Positions 1 to 7,544 of a stretch of DNA of 16,043 nt are shown here, in pieces; positions within the stretch are counted from its first letter, which is position 1; every line of letters begins with the position of its first letter. The stretch comes from CBFGTA01 sp965651595 (GTDB lineage Bacteria > Actinomycetota > Actinomycetes > S36-B12 > UBA10799). Position numbers and translations under genes: made by a program. The notes under the pieces were generated by a model. That model was not told the DNA's origin, did no database searches, and saw only the letters and a program-made list of their open reading frames with translations. Where the stretch lies: positions 1 to 16,043 of the forward strand of contig CBFGTA010000053.1 in the NCBI GenBank assembly GCA_965651595.1, written 5' to 3'.

Positions 1-2
1 AG

Positions 3-2231
3 GAGCGGTTCACCTACCTCACCGCCGTCAGCCGCGAGGCCCAGGCCGACACCCCCGAGCGCCTCTACGCCCAGGACCGCCTGCACACCCACGCGGACCT
101 GCTCCTGCCGATGCTGCGCTCGGATCGCACGCTCGTCGTGAGGGCCTATGAAATCGCGGCTGAGTGTCACGCGGGCCAGAAGCGCTTGTCGGGTGAGGCC
201 TACATCACCCACCCCATCGCCGTCGCCACGATTCTGGCCGACCTCGGCATGACCGCTCCCACCATCGCGGCCGCTCTCCTGCACGACACCGTCGAAGACA
301 CTGACTATTCCTTGGAACAACTCGCTGCTGATTTCGGTGACGAGATTGCCCGACTAGTTGACGGAGTGACCAAGCTCGACAAAGTGAAGTACGGGTCAGC
401 CTCCACAGCGGAGACAGTTCGCAAAATGGTCGTGGCGATGGCTCGAGACATTCGGGTCCTCGTGATCAAGTTGGCCGACCGTCTGCACAACATGCGAACG
501 CTCAAAGCGATGAGCAGGGTCAAGCAAGAGCAGAAGGCCCGAGAGACGTTGGAGATTTATGCTCCGCTCGCCCATCGCCTCGGGATGAACACGGTCAAGT
601 GGGAGCTGGAGGATCTGGCGTTCGAAACCTTGTACCCCAAGATGTACGAGGAGATCAACCGGCTCGTCCGCCAGCGCCAGCCCAGTCGGGACAAGTACCT
701 CGACGCCGTAGTCGAAAACGTCGAAGAGGCCTTGAAGGGTTCCCGAATCAAAGCGCACGTGTTCGGGCGCCCCAAGCACTACTACAGCATCTACCAGAAA
801 ATGGTCGTGCGCGGCAGAGACTTCGCCGACATCTACGATCTGATCGGCGTGCGGATCTTGGTTCACTCAGTACGCGATTGCTATGCGGCGCTCGGAGTGA
901 TTCATTCGCAGTGGAATCCGGTGCCGGGTCGGTTCAAGGACTACATCGCCATGCCGAAGTTCACGATGTACCAGTCGCTTCATACCACTGTTATCGGACC
1001 GCAAGGCAAACCCGTCGAGTTGCAGATCCGCACCTATGACATGGACCGTGCAGCAGAGTATGGGGTCGCGGCGCACTGGCGATACAAACAGCCCGAAGTG
1101 GCGGGCAAACAAGGTCCAGACGACTTTGGCTGGCTTCGCCAGTTGCTCGAGTGGCAGCGCGAGACCGAAGACCCCGATGAGTTCTTGGACACGCTGCGCT
1201 ATGACCTCAGCACGAACGAGGTCTACGTATTCACGCCAGCCGGAGATGTGATCGCGTTACCTGCCGGTTCCACGCCCGTGGATTTCGCCTACGCCATCCA
1301 CACCGAGGTTGGACACCGGTGCGTTGGCGCGCGGGTCAACGGCAACCTCGTGTCGCTTGAATCTCGACTCAATAACGGTGACCTCGTCGAAGTGTTCACT
1401 TCGAAAGCCGAAGGTGCCGGTCCGAGTCGGGACTGGCTGGCGTTCGTGGCGTCACCCCGAGCCAAGAACAAAATCAAGGGATGGTTCTCCAAGGAGCGCA
1501 GAGAAGAAGCCATTGAGTCGGGGAGGGAGCAACTGTCTCGGGCGATGCGCCGTCAAGGGCTGCCGCTACAACGCCTACTGACCAGTGCAAACCTGCTTCC
1601 CATCGCACAGGACCTACGCTATTCCGATATTTCAGCCCTGTACGCGGCCATTGGAGAAGGCCACGTGGCACCGTCGACGGTTGTAACCCGGTTGGTGTCG
1701 GCTCTTGGCGGGGCGGAAGGCACAGGCGACGACATCGCCGAACAGTCGCAGATTCCGAGCGGTCGGTTGACCCGTACTCGCACTGGATCCGACACCGGTG
1801 TCATGGTGGCTGGTTCTGACGACGTGTGGGTGAAGTTGGCCCGCTGCTGCACGCCGGTGCCCGGCGACGAGATCGTTGGGTTTGTGACCCGCGGGTCCGG
1901 GGTCTCCGTGCATCGGGCGTCGTGCGCCAACGCTCCGTCACTGATGCAGTCGCCGGAACGGGTCGTTGAAGTGCAGTGGGCGCCGAGTTCGACCGGACTG
2001 TTTCTCGTCAATATTCAAGTCGAAGCGCTCGACCGAGCGCGGCTGCTGTCCGACGTCACCAAGGCTCTGTCCGACGAGCACGTCAACATCTTGTCGGCCG
2101 CTGTCACGACCAACCGGGACCGAGTGGCCCTCAGTCGCTTCAGTTTCGAGATGGCCGACACTAAACATTTGGGTGCACTGCTGCGCAATGTGCGCAATGT
2201 TGAAGGAGTCTACGACGCGTACCGCGTGTGA
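3..2231 (+). CDS. rel: Bifunctional (p)ppGpp synthetase/hydrolase Rel, 5' end cut by window
   Basis: Makes the alarmone (p)ppGpp from GTP/GDP and ATP, and hydrolyses it, as the cytoplasmic, ribosome-linked stringent-response enzyme. Residues below count from the ATG at 111. The HD hydrolase domain has H34, the HDTVED motif at 59-63 and DRLHN at 123-127, so hydrolysis should be active. The synthetase domain holds GRPKHYYSIYQK and RFKD at 274-277; an RxKD rather than ExDD loop marks bifunctional enzymes. A TGS domain lies near 369-430, a conserved-cysteine domain with C579, C580 and C605 near 572-606, and an ACT domain from about 629 to the end. The frame is open upstream to base 3 with no ATG, GTG or TTG before 111, and no Shine-Dalgarno sequence precedes 111. 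Family members usually have a longer N-terminus, so the start is probably outside. Converges on the DUF349 gene 24 bases away. Confidence 0.95.
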   Translation, partial: ERFTYLTAVSREAQADTPERLYAQDRLHTHADLLLPMLRSDRTLVVRAYEIAAECHAGQKRLSGEAYITHPIAVATILADLGMTAPTIAAALLHDTVEDTDYSLEQLAADFGDEIARLVDGVTKLDKVKYGSASTAETVRKMVVAMARDIRVLVIKLADRLHNMRTLKAMSRVKQEQKARETLEIYAPLAHRLGMNTVKWELEDLAFETLYPKMYEEINRLVRQRQPSRDKYLDAVVENVEEALKGSRIKAHVFGRPKHYYSIYQKMVVRGRDFADIYDLIGVRILVHSVRDCYAALGVIHSQWNPVPGRFKDYIAMPKFTMYQSLHTTVIGPQGKPVELQIRTYDMDRAAEYGVAAHWRYKQPEVAGKQGPDDFGWLRQLLEWQRETEDPDEFLDTLRYDLSTNEVYVFTPAGDVIALPAGSTPVDFAYAIHTEVGHRCVGARVNGNLVSLESRLNNGDLVEVFTSKAEGAGPSRDWLAFVASPRAKNKIKGWFSKERREEAIESGREQLSRAMRRQGLPLQRLLTSANLLPIAQDLRYSDISALYAAIGEGHVAPSTVVTRLVSALGGAEGTGDDIAEQSQIPSGRLTRTRTGSDTGVMVAGSDDVWVKLARCCTPVPGDEIVGFVTRGSGVSVHRASCANAPSLMQSPERVVEVQWAPSSTGLFLVNIQVEALDRARLLSDVTKALSDEHVNILSAAVTTNRDRVALSRFSFEMADTKHLGALLRNVRNVEGVYDAYRV

Positions 2232-2255
2232 ACGTTCGATCTCTCCATGGTTCAA

Positions 2256-3539
2256 CTAGCCGAAACGGGACAGTCCCTTTTGGGCGGCATCGAGGAGCAT
2301 CTGCGCACCCTCGAGAGCCTCCCGTAGTTTCTTGGAGGCAGCTTCGTCGCCAGCGTCGACGGCTGCCTGCAACTGCGCCTGCAGCTTGTCCACCTTGACC
2401 TGAAACTGTGAAACAGTGTCGGCCGCACGACCACGTAGCTCGGGGTTACGGGCACGCCATTGCTGTTGTTCGGCATCGCGAACCGCTTCTTCAATCTTCT
2501 TGAGCCCCCCTTCGAGTCGTTTGACGTCGTCGCGAGGAACTCTGCCAGCTTTCTCCCACCGTTCCTGAATCGAACGCAAAGCCTTCTTGGCCGACCCCAA
2601 ATTGGTGATGGGCAGGAGAGCCTGGGCCTCCGTCAGAAGCTTCTCCTTGACTACCTTGTTTGCGGACTCCTCTTCATCGCGCTGGGCGAACACTTCGTTG
2701 CGGGCGGCGAAGAACGAATCCTGCGCGGCCCGGAACCGGTTCCACAATTCGTCATCGGTCTTGCCAGCGCGGCCAGCAGCCTTCCACCGATCCATCAATT
2801 GCCGATACGCCTTCGTAGTGCCTGCCCAGTCCCGCGAAGCTGACAGCTTCTCGGCCTCTTTGATCAGTTTCTCCTTCGCCTTTTGGGCCTGCTCGAACTG
2901 CTCCTCGAGCTGCGCGTAATGCTCACGCCGACGGCTATCGAAGGTCTTGCGTGCGCGCGACATGCGCTGCCACAGTTCGTCCTCGGTCGTCCGGTCGAAA
3001 CGATCGATACTCTTCCACTCGTCGATCAACGATCGGAATTGCTCGACGCCAGCCTTGAAGGATGTCGAGTTCGCGAGCTTCTCGGCCTTCTCGACCAACT
3101 CCTTACGCTGAGCCATAGCGGCTTCGCGGGCCTGCGCCTTCTGCTCGAGCAGAGCCGCCTTCTTGACGTTGACGAGAACCTCAAGCTGACCCACGCGGGC
3201 GACCAAGGCTGCCAAGTCGCCCACGAAGCCCGGTTCGGACAACGATTCGCGGATTCGGTTGGCCACCTTCTGAGCGTCGGCAGGCGTAGTGCGATCATCC
3301 GCCAAGCGCTTGGCCGCGATGTCGATCTCGGACACAAGCTCGTAGTACTTGCGAGCGAAATGACTCAGTCCGTCGGCAGCGTCGCCCGCCGCCCACGCAC
3401 CCACCTTGCGCTCCGAGCCGTCGGGCAGCCGCAAGTAGACCGTGCCGTCCTCGTCCACCCGACCGAAGCTCTCGGCAGGGGCAGCCCCCGGCGGTCGGGC
3501 GGGACTTGCGGCAGGAGCCGCAGACTCATTCTCGGCCAT
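2256..3539 (-). CDS. DUF349 domain protein, coiled-coil, function unknown
   Basis: A 427-residue cytoplasmic protein with no signal peptide or membrane segment. The first 25 residues are Ala/Pro-rich and probably disordered, followed by a conserved block at about 26-85. The rest is charged and helical, with at least three DUF349-type units: around 175-210 (EDELWQRMSRARKTF), 251-285 (DDELWNRFRAAQDSFF) and 328-360 (WEKAGRVPRDDVKRLE). The C-terminal 50 residues look like a coiled coil. I chose the ATG at 3537-3539 because GAGAGG lies a few bases upstream and the conserved region begins soon after; the longer open frame to 3902 runs antisense through the next gene. The biochemical role of DUF349 is not established. 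A DUF349 gene near rel and hisS is common in Actinomycetota, which suggests an old association but does not give a function. It is the only minus-strand gene here. Confidence 0.9.
   Translation of the reverse strand: MAENESAAPAASPARPPGAAPAESFGRVDEDGTVYLRLPDGSERKVGAWAAGDAADGLSHFARKYYELVSEIDIAAKRLADDRTTPADAQKVANRIRESLSEPGFVGDLAALVARVGQLEVLVNVKKAALLEQKAQAREAAMAQRKELVEKAEKLANSTSFKAGVEQFRSLIDEWKSIDRFDRTTEDELWQRMSRARKTFDSRRREHYAQLEEQFEQAQKAKEKLIKEAEKLSASRDWAGTTKAYRQLMDRWKAAGRAGKTDDELWNRFRAAQDSFFAARNEVFAQRDEEESANKVVKEKLLTEAQALLPITNLGSAKKALRSIQERWEKAGRVPRDDVKRLEGGLKKIEEAVRDAEQQQWRARNPELRGRAADTVSQFQVKVDKLQAQLQAAVDAGDEAASKKLREALEGAQMLLDAAQKGLSRFG
2267..2281 (+). terminator. Weak hairpin plus T4, possible rel terminator
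   Basis: A GGGA-CAG-TCCC hairpin is followed directly by TTTT, 36 bases after the rel stop codon. The stem is only four base pairs and lies inside the 3' end of the opposite-strand DUF349 gene. It could help end rel transcription between the converging genes, but it is short enough to be chance. Confidence 0.2.
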
Positions 3540-3585
3540 GGCGTACCTCTCTGAATGCGCGATCGCCGGTCTACGAAGGGAACAC

Positions 3586-3614
3586 CACGCGCTTGAGGCG
3601 TCAACAAGCGCGTG
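3586..3614. repeat. Perfect inverted repeat, 10-base arms, 9-base spacer
   Basis: CACGCGCTTG at 3586-3595 is the exact reverse complement of CAAGCGCGTG at 3605-3614, with arm centres 19 bases apart, about two helical turns. It lies between the divergent DUF349 and hydrolase genes, 46 bases from the DUF349 start and 48 bases from the chosen hydrolase start. There is no T-run on either side. It could be a two-fold operator for a dimeric regulator or a hairpin in one of the leaders. Its structure is certain; its function is inferred. Confidence 0.6.
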
Positions 3615-3643
3615 CCCGAGGACACTGTGGGGAAGTTTATCCC

Positions 3644-3650
3644 AGGAGGT
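3644..3650 (+). promoter_or_regulatory. Shine-Dalgarno sequence AGGAGGT of the hydrolase gene
   Basis: This near-perfect anti-16S match is the only strong one near the hydrolase start. It lies 12 bases before the GTG at 3663 and 15 before the TTG at 3666, a little far. It argues against the ATG at 3612, which lies upstream of it and inside the inverted repeat. Confidence 0.55.
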
Positions 3651-3662
3651 AGGCTCGTCGGT

Positions 3663-4382
3663 GTGTTGATAGTCGGATTTCCCGCTGGCCCCTGGGGCAC
3701 TAACTGCTACGTGGTCGCCCCGCAGCCCCGCTCCGAGTGTTTCATCATCGACCCGGGCAAAGATTCCATCGACGGTGTCAACCAGGCCATCGCGGAGCAT
3801 CACCTCAATCCGGTGGCCGTGGTGCTCAGTCACGGACACCTCGATCACATGTGGTCGGTGACACCCATCTGTGACGCGCGCGACGTCCCTGCCTATATCC
3901 ACGCCGGAGACCGGGCTCTGCTCGCCGACCCGATGCGCGGAATTTCCGGCGAGACGCGAGCAATGTTCGAGTCGATGACTAAAGGGTCAATGACGTTTTC
4001 CGAACCGAGCGACGTGCACGAGGTTGTGGACGGCCAGCCTCTGCAATTGGCGGGCGTGGACTTCACTGTCGCCCACGCCCCCGGGCACACGCCGGGCTCG
4101 GTGACCTACAACCTTGAAGCTGGTAGCGATCACCCGCCCATCATGTTCTCCGGCGACTTGTTGTTCGCGGGATCGATCGGTCGCACCGACCTACCCGGTG
4201 GCGACATGAATCAAATGATGGGCTCTCTGGCCCGAGTGGTCCTGCCGTGCCCTGACGAGATGGCGGTTCTGCCCGGGCATGGTCCGACAACGACGATCGG
4301 AACGGAACGTCAAACCAACCCGTACTTGCGGCAGGTAGCCGCTGGCACGGGCTCCGCTGGAACACCGAGCAAAGGCCTCTAG
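3663..4382 (+). CDS. Metallo-beta-lactamase fold hydrolase, glyoxalase II-like
   Basis: A 239-residue cytoplasmic metal-dependent hydrolase. Counting from the GTG start, the metal ligands are visible as HGHLDH at 57-62, H142 in PGHTPGS, D165 in FSGDLLF and H206 in LPGHG. The GRTDLPGGD stretch at 173-181 is typical of the YcbL/hydroxyacylglutathione hydrolase-like branch, so a thioester such as an S-acyl low-molecular-weight thiol is a likely substrate type; the actual substrate cannot be read from sequence. Actinobacteria generally use mycothiol rather than glutathione. The start was chosen for the AGGAGGT at 3644-3650 and because similarity begins with LIVGFPAGPWGTNCYVV; TTG at 3666 is an alternative. 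The stop overlaps the hisS GTG by one base, so the two are probably co-transcribed and translationally coupled. Confidence 0.88.
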   Translation: MLIVGFPAGPWGTNCYVVAPQPRSECFIIDPGKDSIDGVNQAIAEHHLNPVAVVLSHGHLDHMWSVTPICDARDVPAYIHAGDRALLADPMRGISGETRAMFESMTKGSMTFSEPSDVHEVVDGQPLQLAGVDFTVAHAPGHTPGSVTYNLEAGSDHPPIMFSGDLLFAGSIGRTDLPGGDMNQMMGSLARVVLPCPDEMAVLPGHGPTTTIGTERQTNPYLRQVAAGTGSAGTPSKGL

Positions 4383-5647
4383 TGGCCGCACAGTTCCAAG
4401 CCCCCAAAGGTGTCGCGGAGTACGTTCCACCGAAGTCCGGGGAATTCCTCCGAGTTCAAGATGCTGTTTCTGCGTCCGCCCGGCGGGCAGGCTACTCCTA
4501 TGTAGAGTTGCCAATTTTCGAGGACACGGCAGTTTTCGAACGCGGGGTGGGTGAAAGCACCGACGTTGTCTCCAAAGAGATGTACACCTTTGCTGACCGA
4601 GGTGGCCGCAGCCTGACTCTGAGGCCAGAAGGAACGGCAGGGGTGATTCGCAGTGTCGTTGAACACGGACTCGATCGTCAAGGCCTGCCGGTAAAGCTGT
4701 GGTACCGCGGTCCCTTCTTCCGGGCTGAACGCCCCCAGCAGGGCAGATACCGCCAGTTCTCCCAGGTGGGGGTAGAGGCCGTCGGGGTGGCGGACCCGGT
4801 TCTCGACGCCGAAGTGATCAGCATCGCCGTCGACGCGTTCGGAGTGCTGGACCTGACGGACTACACCGTTCTCGTTAACTGTCTGGGAGACACCGAATCG
4901 CGCGCCATCTACCGGCAGAGGCTCTTGGATTTCCTACAGACCCTCGATCTCGACGAACCGACGCGTGAACGGGCTCGCCTCAACCCTTTGCGAGTGCTGG
5001 ACGACAAACGGCCTCACGTTCAAGACATGTTGGTCGACGCTCCCGCTTTGCCTGACTCCCTGACGGCGCAATCGCGTCGCTACCACGAGCGGGTCCTACG
5101 ACTGCTCGACGTCCTGGGGATCGCGTTCGTCGAAGACCCCCGACTCGTGCGCGGCCTCGACTACTACACGGGAACCACGTTCGAGTTCGTTCACCGCGGA
5201 CTCGGTGCCCAGTCTGCGATTGGCGGGGGAGGAAGATACGACGGGCTAGTGGCTTCACTGGGCGGTCAAGACATTTCCGGAATCGGGTTCGGTCTCGGAG
5301 TCGATCGCATCATGCTCGCGTGTGCCGCCGAAGGAACCGCTCAGACGGACGGCCGACGCTGCGAGGTGTACGTCATCGCGGTGGGAGAAGCCGCACAAGA
5401 CGTCCTCGCCCCCATATGCCGTGCGGTGCGGGCAGAGGGTGTGACAGTCGATATGGACTACGGGGGTCGCTCGCTGAAGGCCGCCATGCGCTCAGCCAAC
5501 CGTAGCGGAGCGCGTTGGGCGGTCATTGCCGGAGGCGATGAACTTGCCGCGGGCCAGGCGGTTGTGAAAGACCTCGAACTGGGGGAGCAGGGCAGTGTCG
5601 GACTGGAACAACTCGTGACAGACTTACGCACACGAGTTGGTCGGTAG
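4382..5647 (+). CDS. hisS: Histidyl-tRNA synthetase
   Basis: Charges tRNA-His with histidine using ATP. This class II enzyme has 421 residues, the normal bacterial length. Visible features are the N-terminal FQAPKGV opening, motif 1 around 40-66, TLRPEGTAG at 79-87 and motif 2 with GPFFRAERPQQGRYRQF at 110-126. The histidine-binding signature LVRGLDYYTGT lies at 255-265 and motif 3, GIGFGLGVDRI, at 300-310. The last 90 or so residues form the anticodon-binding domain. The GTG start at 4382 shares its G with the TAG of the upstream hydrolase gene, typical of translational coupling; ribosomes may be delivered from that gene because no separate Shine-Dalgarno sequence stands out. No odd substitutions were seen. 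Confidence 0.97.
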   Translation: MAAQFQAPKGVAEYVPPKSGEFLRVQDAVSASARRAGYSYVELPIFEDTAVFERGVGESTDVVSKEMYTFADRGGRSLTLRPEGTAGVIRSVVEHGLDRQGLPVKLWYRGPFFRAERPQQGRYRQFSQVGVEAVGVADPVLDAEVISIAVDAFGVLDLTDYTVLVNCLGDTESRAIYRQRLLDFLQTLDLDEPTRERARLNPLRVLDDKRPHVQDMLVDAPALPDSLTAQSRRYHERVLRLLDVLGIAFVEDPRLVRGLDYYTGTTFEFVHRGLGAQSAIGGGGRYDGLVASLGGQDISGIGFGLGVDRIMLACAAEGTAQTDGRRCEVYVIAVGEAAQDVLAPICRAVRAEGVTVDMDYGGRSLKAAMRSANRSGARWAVIAGGDELAAGQAVVKDLELGEQGSVGLEQLVTDLRTRVGR

Positions 5648-5686
5648 GCCGGTCGTTCAGTCCAATCAGCAGACTGCCACCATCAA

Positions 5687-5714
5687 TAGTCACGGCTCGA
5701 TCCATCCGTATGCT
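5687..5714 (+). promoter_or_regulatory. Possible aspS promoter
   Basis: TAGTCA at 5687-5692 and TATGCT at 5709-5714 are 16 bases apart in the 91-base gap after hisS. Transcription would start near 5721, leaving a leader of about 18 bases that contains the GGAAGGA ribosome site at 5726-5732. The match is moderate; read-through from hisS is also possible. Confidence 0.35.
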
Positions 5715-5738
5715 CGGGATGACATGGAAGGACACCGC

Positions 5739-7511
5739 ATGTTGCGCGACCGTCAAGCAGGCTCGTTGAGGGCCGATGACATCGGAACTGAAGTTGTGCT
5801 GGCCGGATGGGTGTCTCGTCGTCGCGACCACGGGGGAGTGGCGTTCATCGATCTGCGAGATGCCAGCGGCACGGCCCAGGTTGTCATTCACGATGAGGCC
5901 GTCGCCCGCGAACTCCGCCCGGAATCGTGCATAGGTGTCACGGGGACAGTCGTCGCCCGGCCAGCTGGCAACGAGAATCCGGACGTTGCTACCGGCGAGA
6001 TCGAAGTCGAGTCGAGCGCCGTCGAAGTGTACTCCCTAGCCCAGCCTTTACCCTTCGGCATCGACGACTACTCAGAAGTCGGTGAAGAGGCCCGATTGCG
6101 TTGGAGGTACCTCGACCTGCGCCGCACCGAGCCAGCCCGCGTGCTGCGCATGCGCTCGGAAGTGAACCGGGTCGCCCGCACGGTGCTCGCTGACGAAGGC
6201 TTCGTCGAGGTAGAAACTCCGACACTGACCCGCAGCACGCCCGAAGGGGCTCGCGACTTCCTGGTTCCAGCCCGCCTGAGGCCCGGTTCCTGGTACGCCT
6301 TACCGCAGTCGCCCCAACTGTTCAAGCAGCTGCTGATGGTTGCCGGACTCGAGAAGTACTACCAGATTGCGCGCTGCTACCGGGACGAGGACTTCCGGGC
6401 CGACCGACAGCCCGAGTTCACCCAGCTCGACGTGGAGATGAGCTTCGTCGAGCAAGACGATGTGATCGCGGTGGCTGAGAAAGTCATCGGTGCGATTTGG
6501 AAGACAGTGCTCGGGGTTGAGATTGGACCGATCGCCCACCTCACCTACAACGATGCGATGCGCCGGTTCGGCACCGACAAGCCCGACCTGCGCTTCGATC
6601 TCGAACTGACCGAACTTACCGAAGCATTTGCCGCGACCGAGTTCCGAGTGTTTCAGGCCCCCTACGTGGGTGCCGTCGTTATGCCCGGTGGGGCCAGTCA
6701 GCCCCGCCGCACCCTCGACGGCTGGCAAGAGTGGGCCCGCCAACGCGGCGCCCGCGGCCTCGCTTACGTCCTGGTCAGTGAGAGCGGAGAACTCGCCGGA
6801 CCCGTCGCGAAGAACCTCAGCGAAGACGAGAAGCGGGAAGTCGTTGAACGGACAGGTGCCACTCGGGGCGACTGCATCTTCTTCGCAGCCGGTACCCCCG
6901 CGGATGCTCGGGCACTGCTCGGAGCTGCCCGCGTCGAAATCGCCACCCGCCTAGGACTGATCCCGGTCGCGGGCAGTGGCGATCCGGAGCGGGAATGGTC
7001 GTTCGTATGGGTCGTTGATGCACCCATGTTCGAACCAACCAACACGGACGGATCAGACGGCGGCTGGACATCAGTTCACCACCCGTTCACGAGTCCCCGC
7101 CCAGAATGGCTGGCGACCTTCGCCGACAATCCCGGCGAAGCGTTGGCGAGTGCCTATGACCTGGTCTGCAACGGCAACGAAATCGGCGGGGGATCGATCC
7201 GTATCCATCGAGCGGACGTCCAACAACAGGTATTCGCCCTGCTCGGAATGTCGACCGAGGACGCCGAATCCAAGTTCGGATTTCTCCTCGACGCGTTTCA
7301 GTATGGCCCGCCTCCACATGGAGGAATCGCGTTTGGCTGGGATCGGATTTGCATGTTGCTCGCTGACACGGAGTCACTGCGAGACGTCATCGCTTTCCCC
7401 AAGACCGGTGGAGGCTTCGATCCGCTCACCGCGGCCCCAGCCCCGATCTCGGCCCAGCAGCGGCAGGAAGCCGGAATCGACGTCATCCCTGAAACTGACG
7501 GCGACGCGTGA
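5739..7511 (+). CDS. aspS: Aspartyl-tRNA synthetase, probably non-discriminating
   Basis: Charges tRNA-Asp with aspartate. It has 590 residues, the usual bacterial length including the GAD insertion. The N-terminal OB-fold anticodon domain spans about 1-105. Motif 2 is CYRDEDFRADRQPEFTQLD at 213-231, the GAD insert is roughly 285-415, and motif 3 is GGIAFGWDRICMLL at 528-541. The ATG at 5739 was chosen because GGAAGGA lies six bases before it and the family N-terminus (MLRDR.AG.L) starts there; the frame is open further upstream to 5637 but has no conserved content. H31 in RRRDHGG and G77 in PAGNENPD match residues linked to non-discriminating AspRS, where E. coli has Leu and Lys. The enzyme therefore probably also makes Asp-tRNA-Asn for GatCAB. 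Confidence 0.97.
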   Translation: MLRDRQAGSLRADDIGTEVVLAGWVSRRRDHGGVAFIDLRDASGTAQVVIHDEAVARELRPESCIGVTGTVVARPAGNENPDVATGEIEVESSAVEVYSLAQPLPFGIDDYSEVGEEARLRWRYLDLRRTEPARVLRMRSEVNRVARTVLADEGFVEVETPTLTRSTPEGARDFLVPARLRPGSWYALPQSPQLFKQLLMVAGLEKYYQIARCYRDEDFRADRQPEFTQLDVEMSFVEQDDVIAVAEKVIGAIWKTVLGVEIGPIAHLTYNDAMRRFGTDKPDLRFDLELTELTEAFAATEFRVFQAPYVGAVVMPGGASQPRRTLDGWQEWARQRGARGLAYVLVSESGELAGPVAKNLSEDEKREVVERTGATRGDCIFFAAGTPADARALLGAARVEIATRLGLIPVAGSGDPEREWSFVWVVDAPMFEPTNTDGSDGGWTSVHHPFTSPRPEWLATFADNPGEALASAYDLVCNGNEIGGGSIRIHRADVQQQVFALLGMSTEDAESKFGFLLDAFQYGPPPHGGIAFGWDRICMLLADTESLRDVIAFPKTGGGFDPLTAAPAPISAQQRQEAGIDVIPETDGDA

Positions 7512-7532
7512 AGGCGGGCCCCCGGCTGCCCG

Positions 7533-7538
7533 TAGACT
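7533..7538 (+). promoter_or_regulatory. -10 element of a leaderless rarA promoter
   Basis: TAGACT (TANNNT pattern) ends six bases before the rarA ATG at 7545, so transcription would begin at or next to the A of the start codon. No Shine-Dalgarno sequence is present in the 33-base gap after aspS. Leaderless transcripts with this spacing are common in Actinomycetota. No clear -35 was seen, which is also usual for them. Confidence 0.5.
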
Positions 7539-7544
7539 GACACC

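Noticed and set aside
2230..2237. GAACGTTC palindrome after the rel stop, and GTTCGAAC at 12287-12294 before ruvX, as LexA boxes
   Set aside because: The actinobacterial LexA site needs GAAC-N4-GTTC; one has no spacer and the other has the halves reversed.
3540..3902. Upstream in-frame extension of the DUF349 gene to 3902 on the minus strand
   Set aside because: It runs antisense through the hydrolase gene and its ribosome site, has no family similarity, and a good ribosome site precedes the ATG at 3539.
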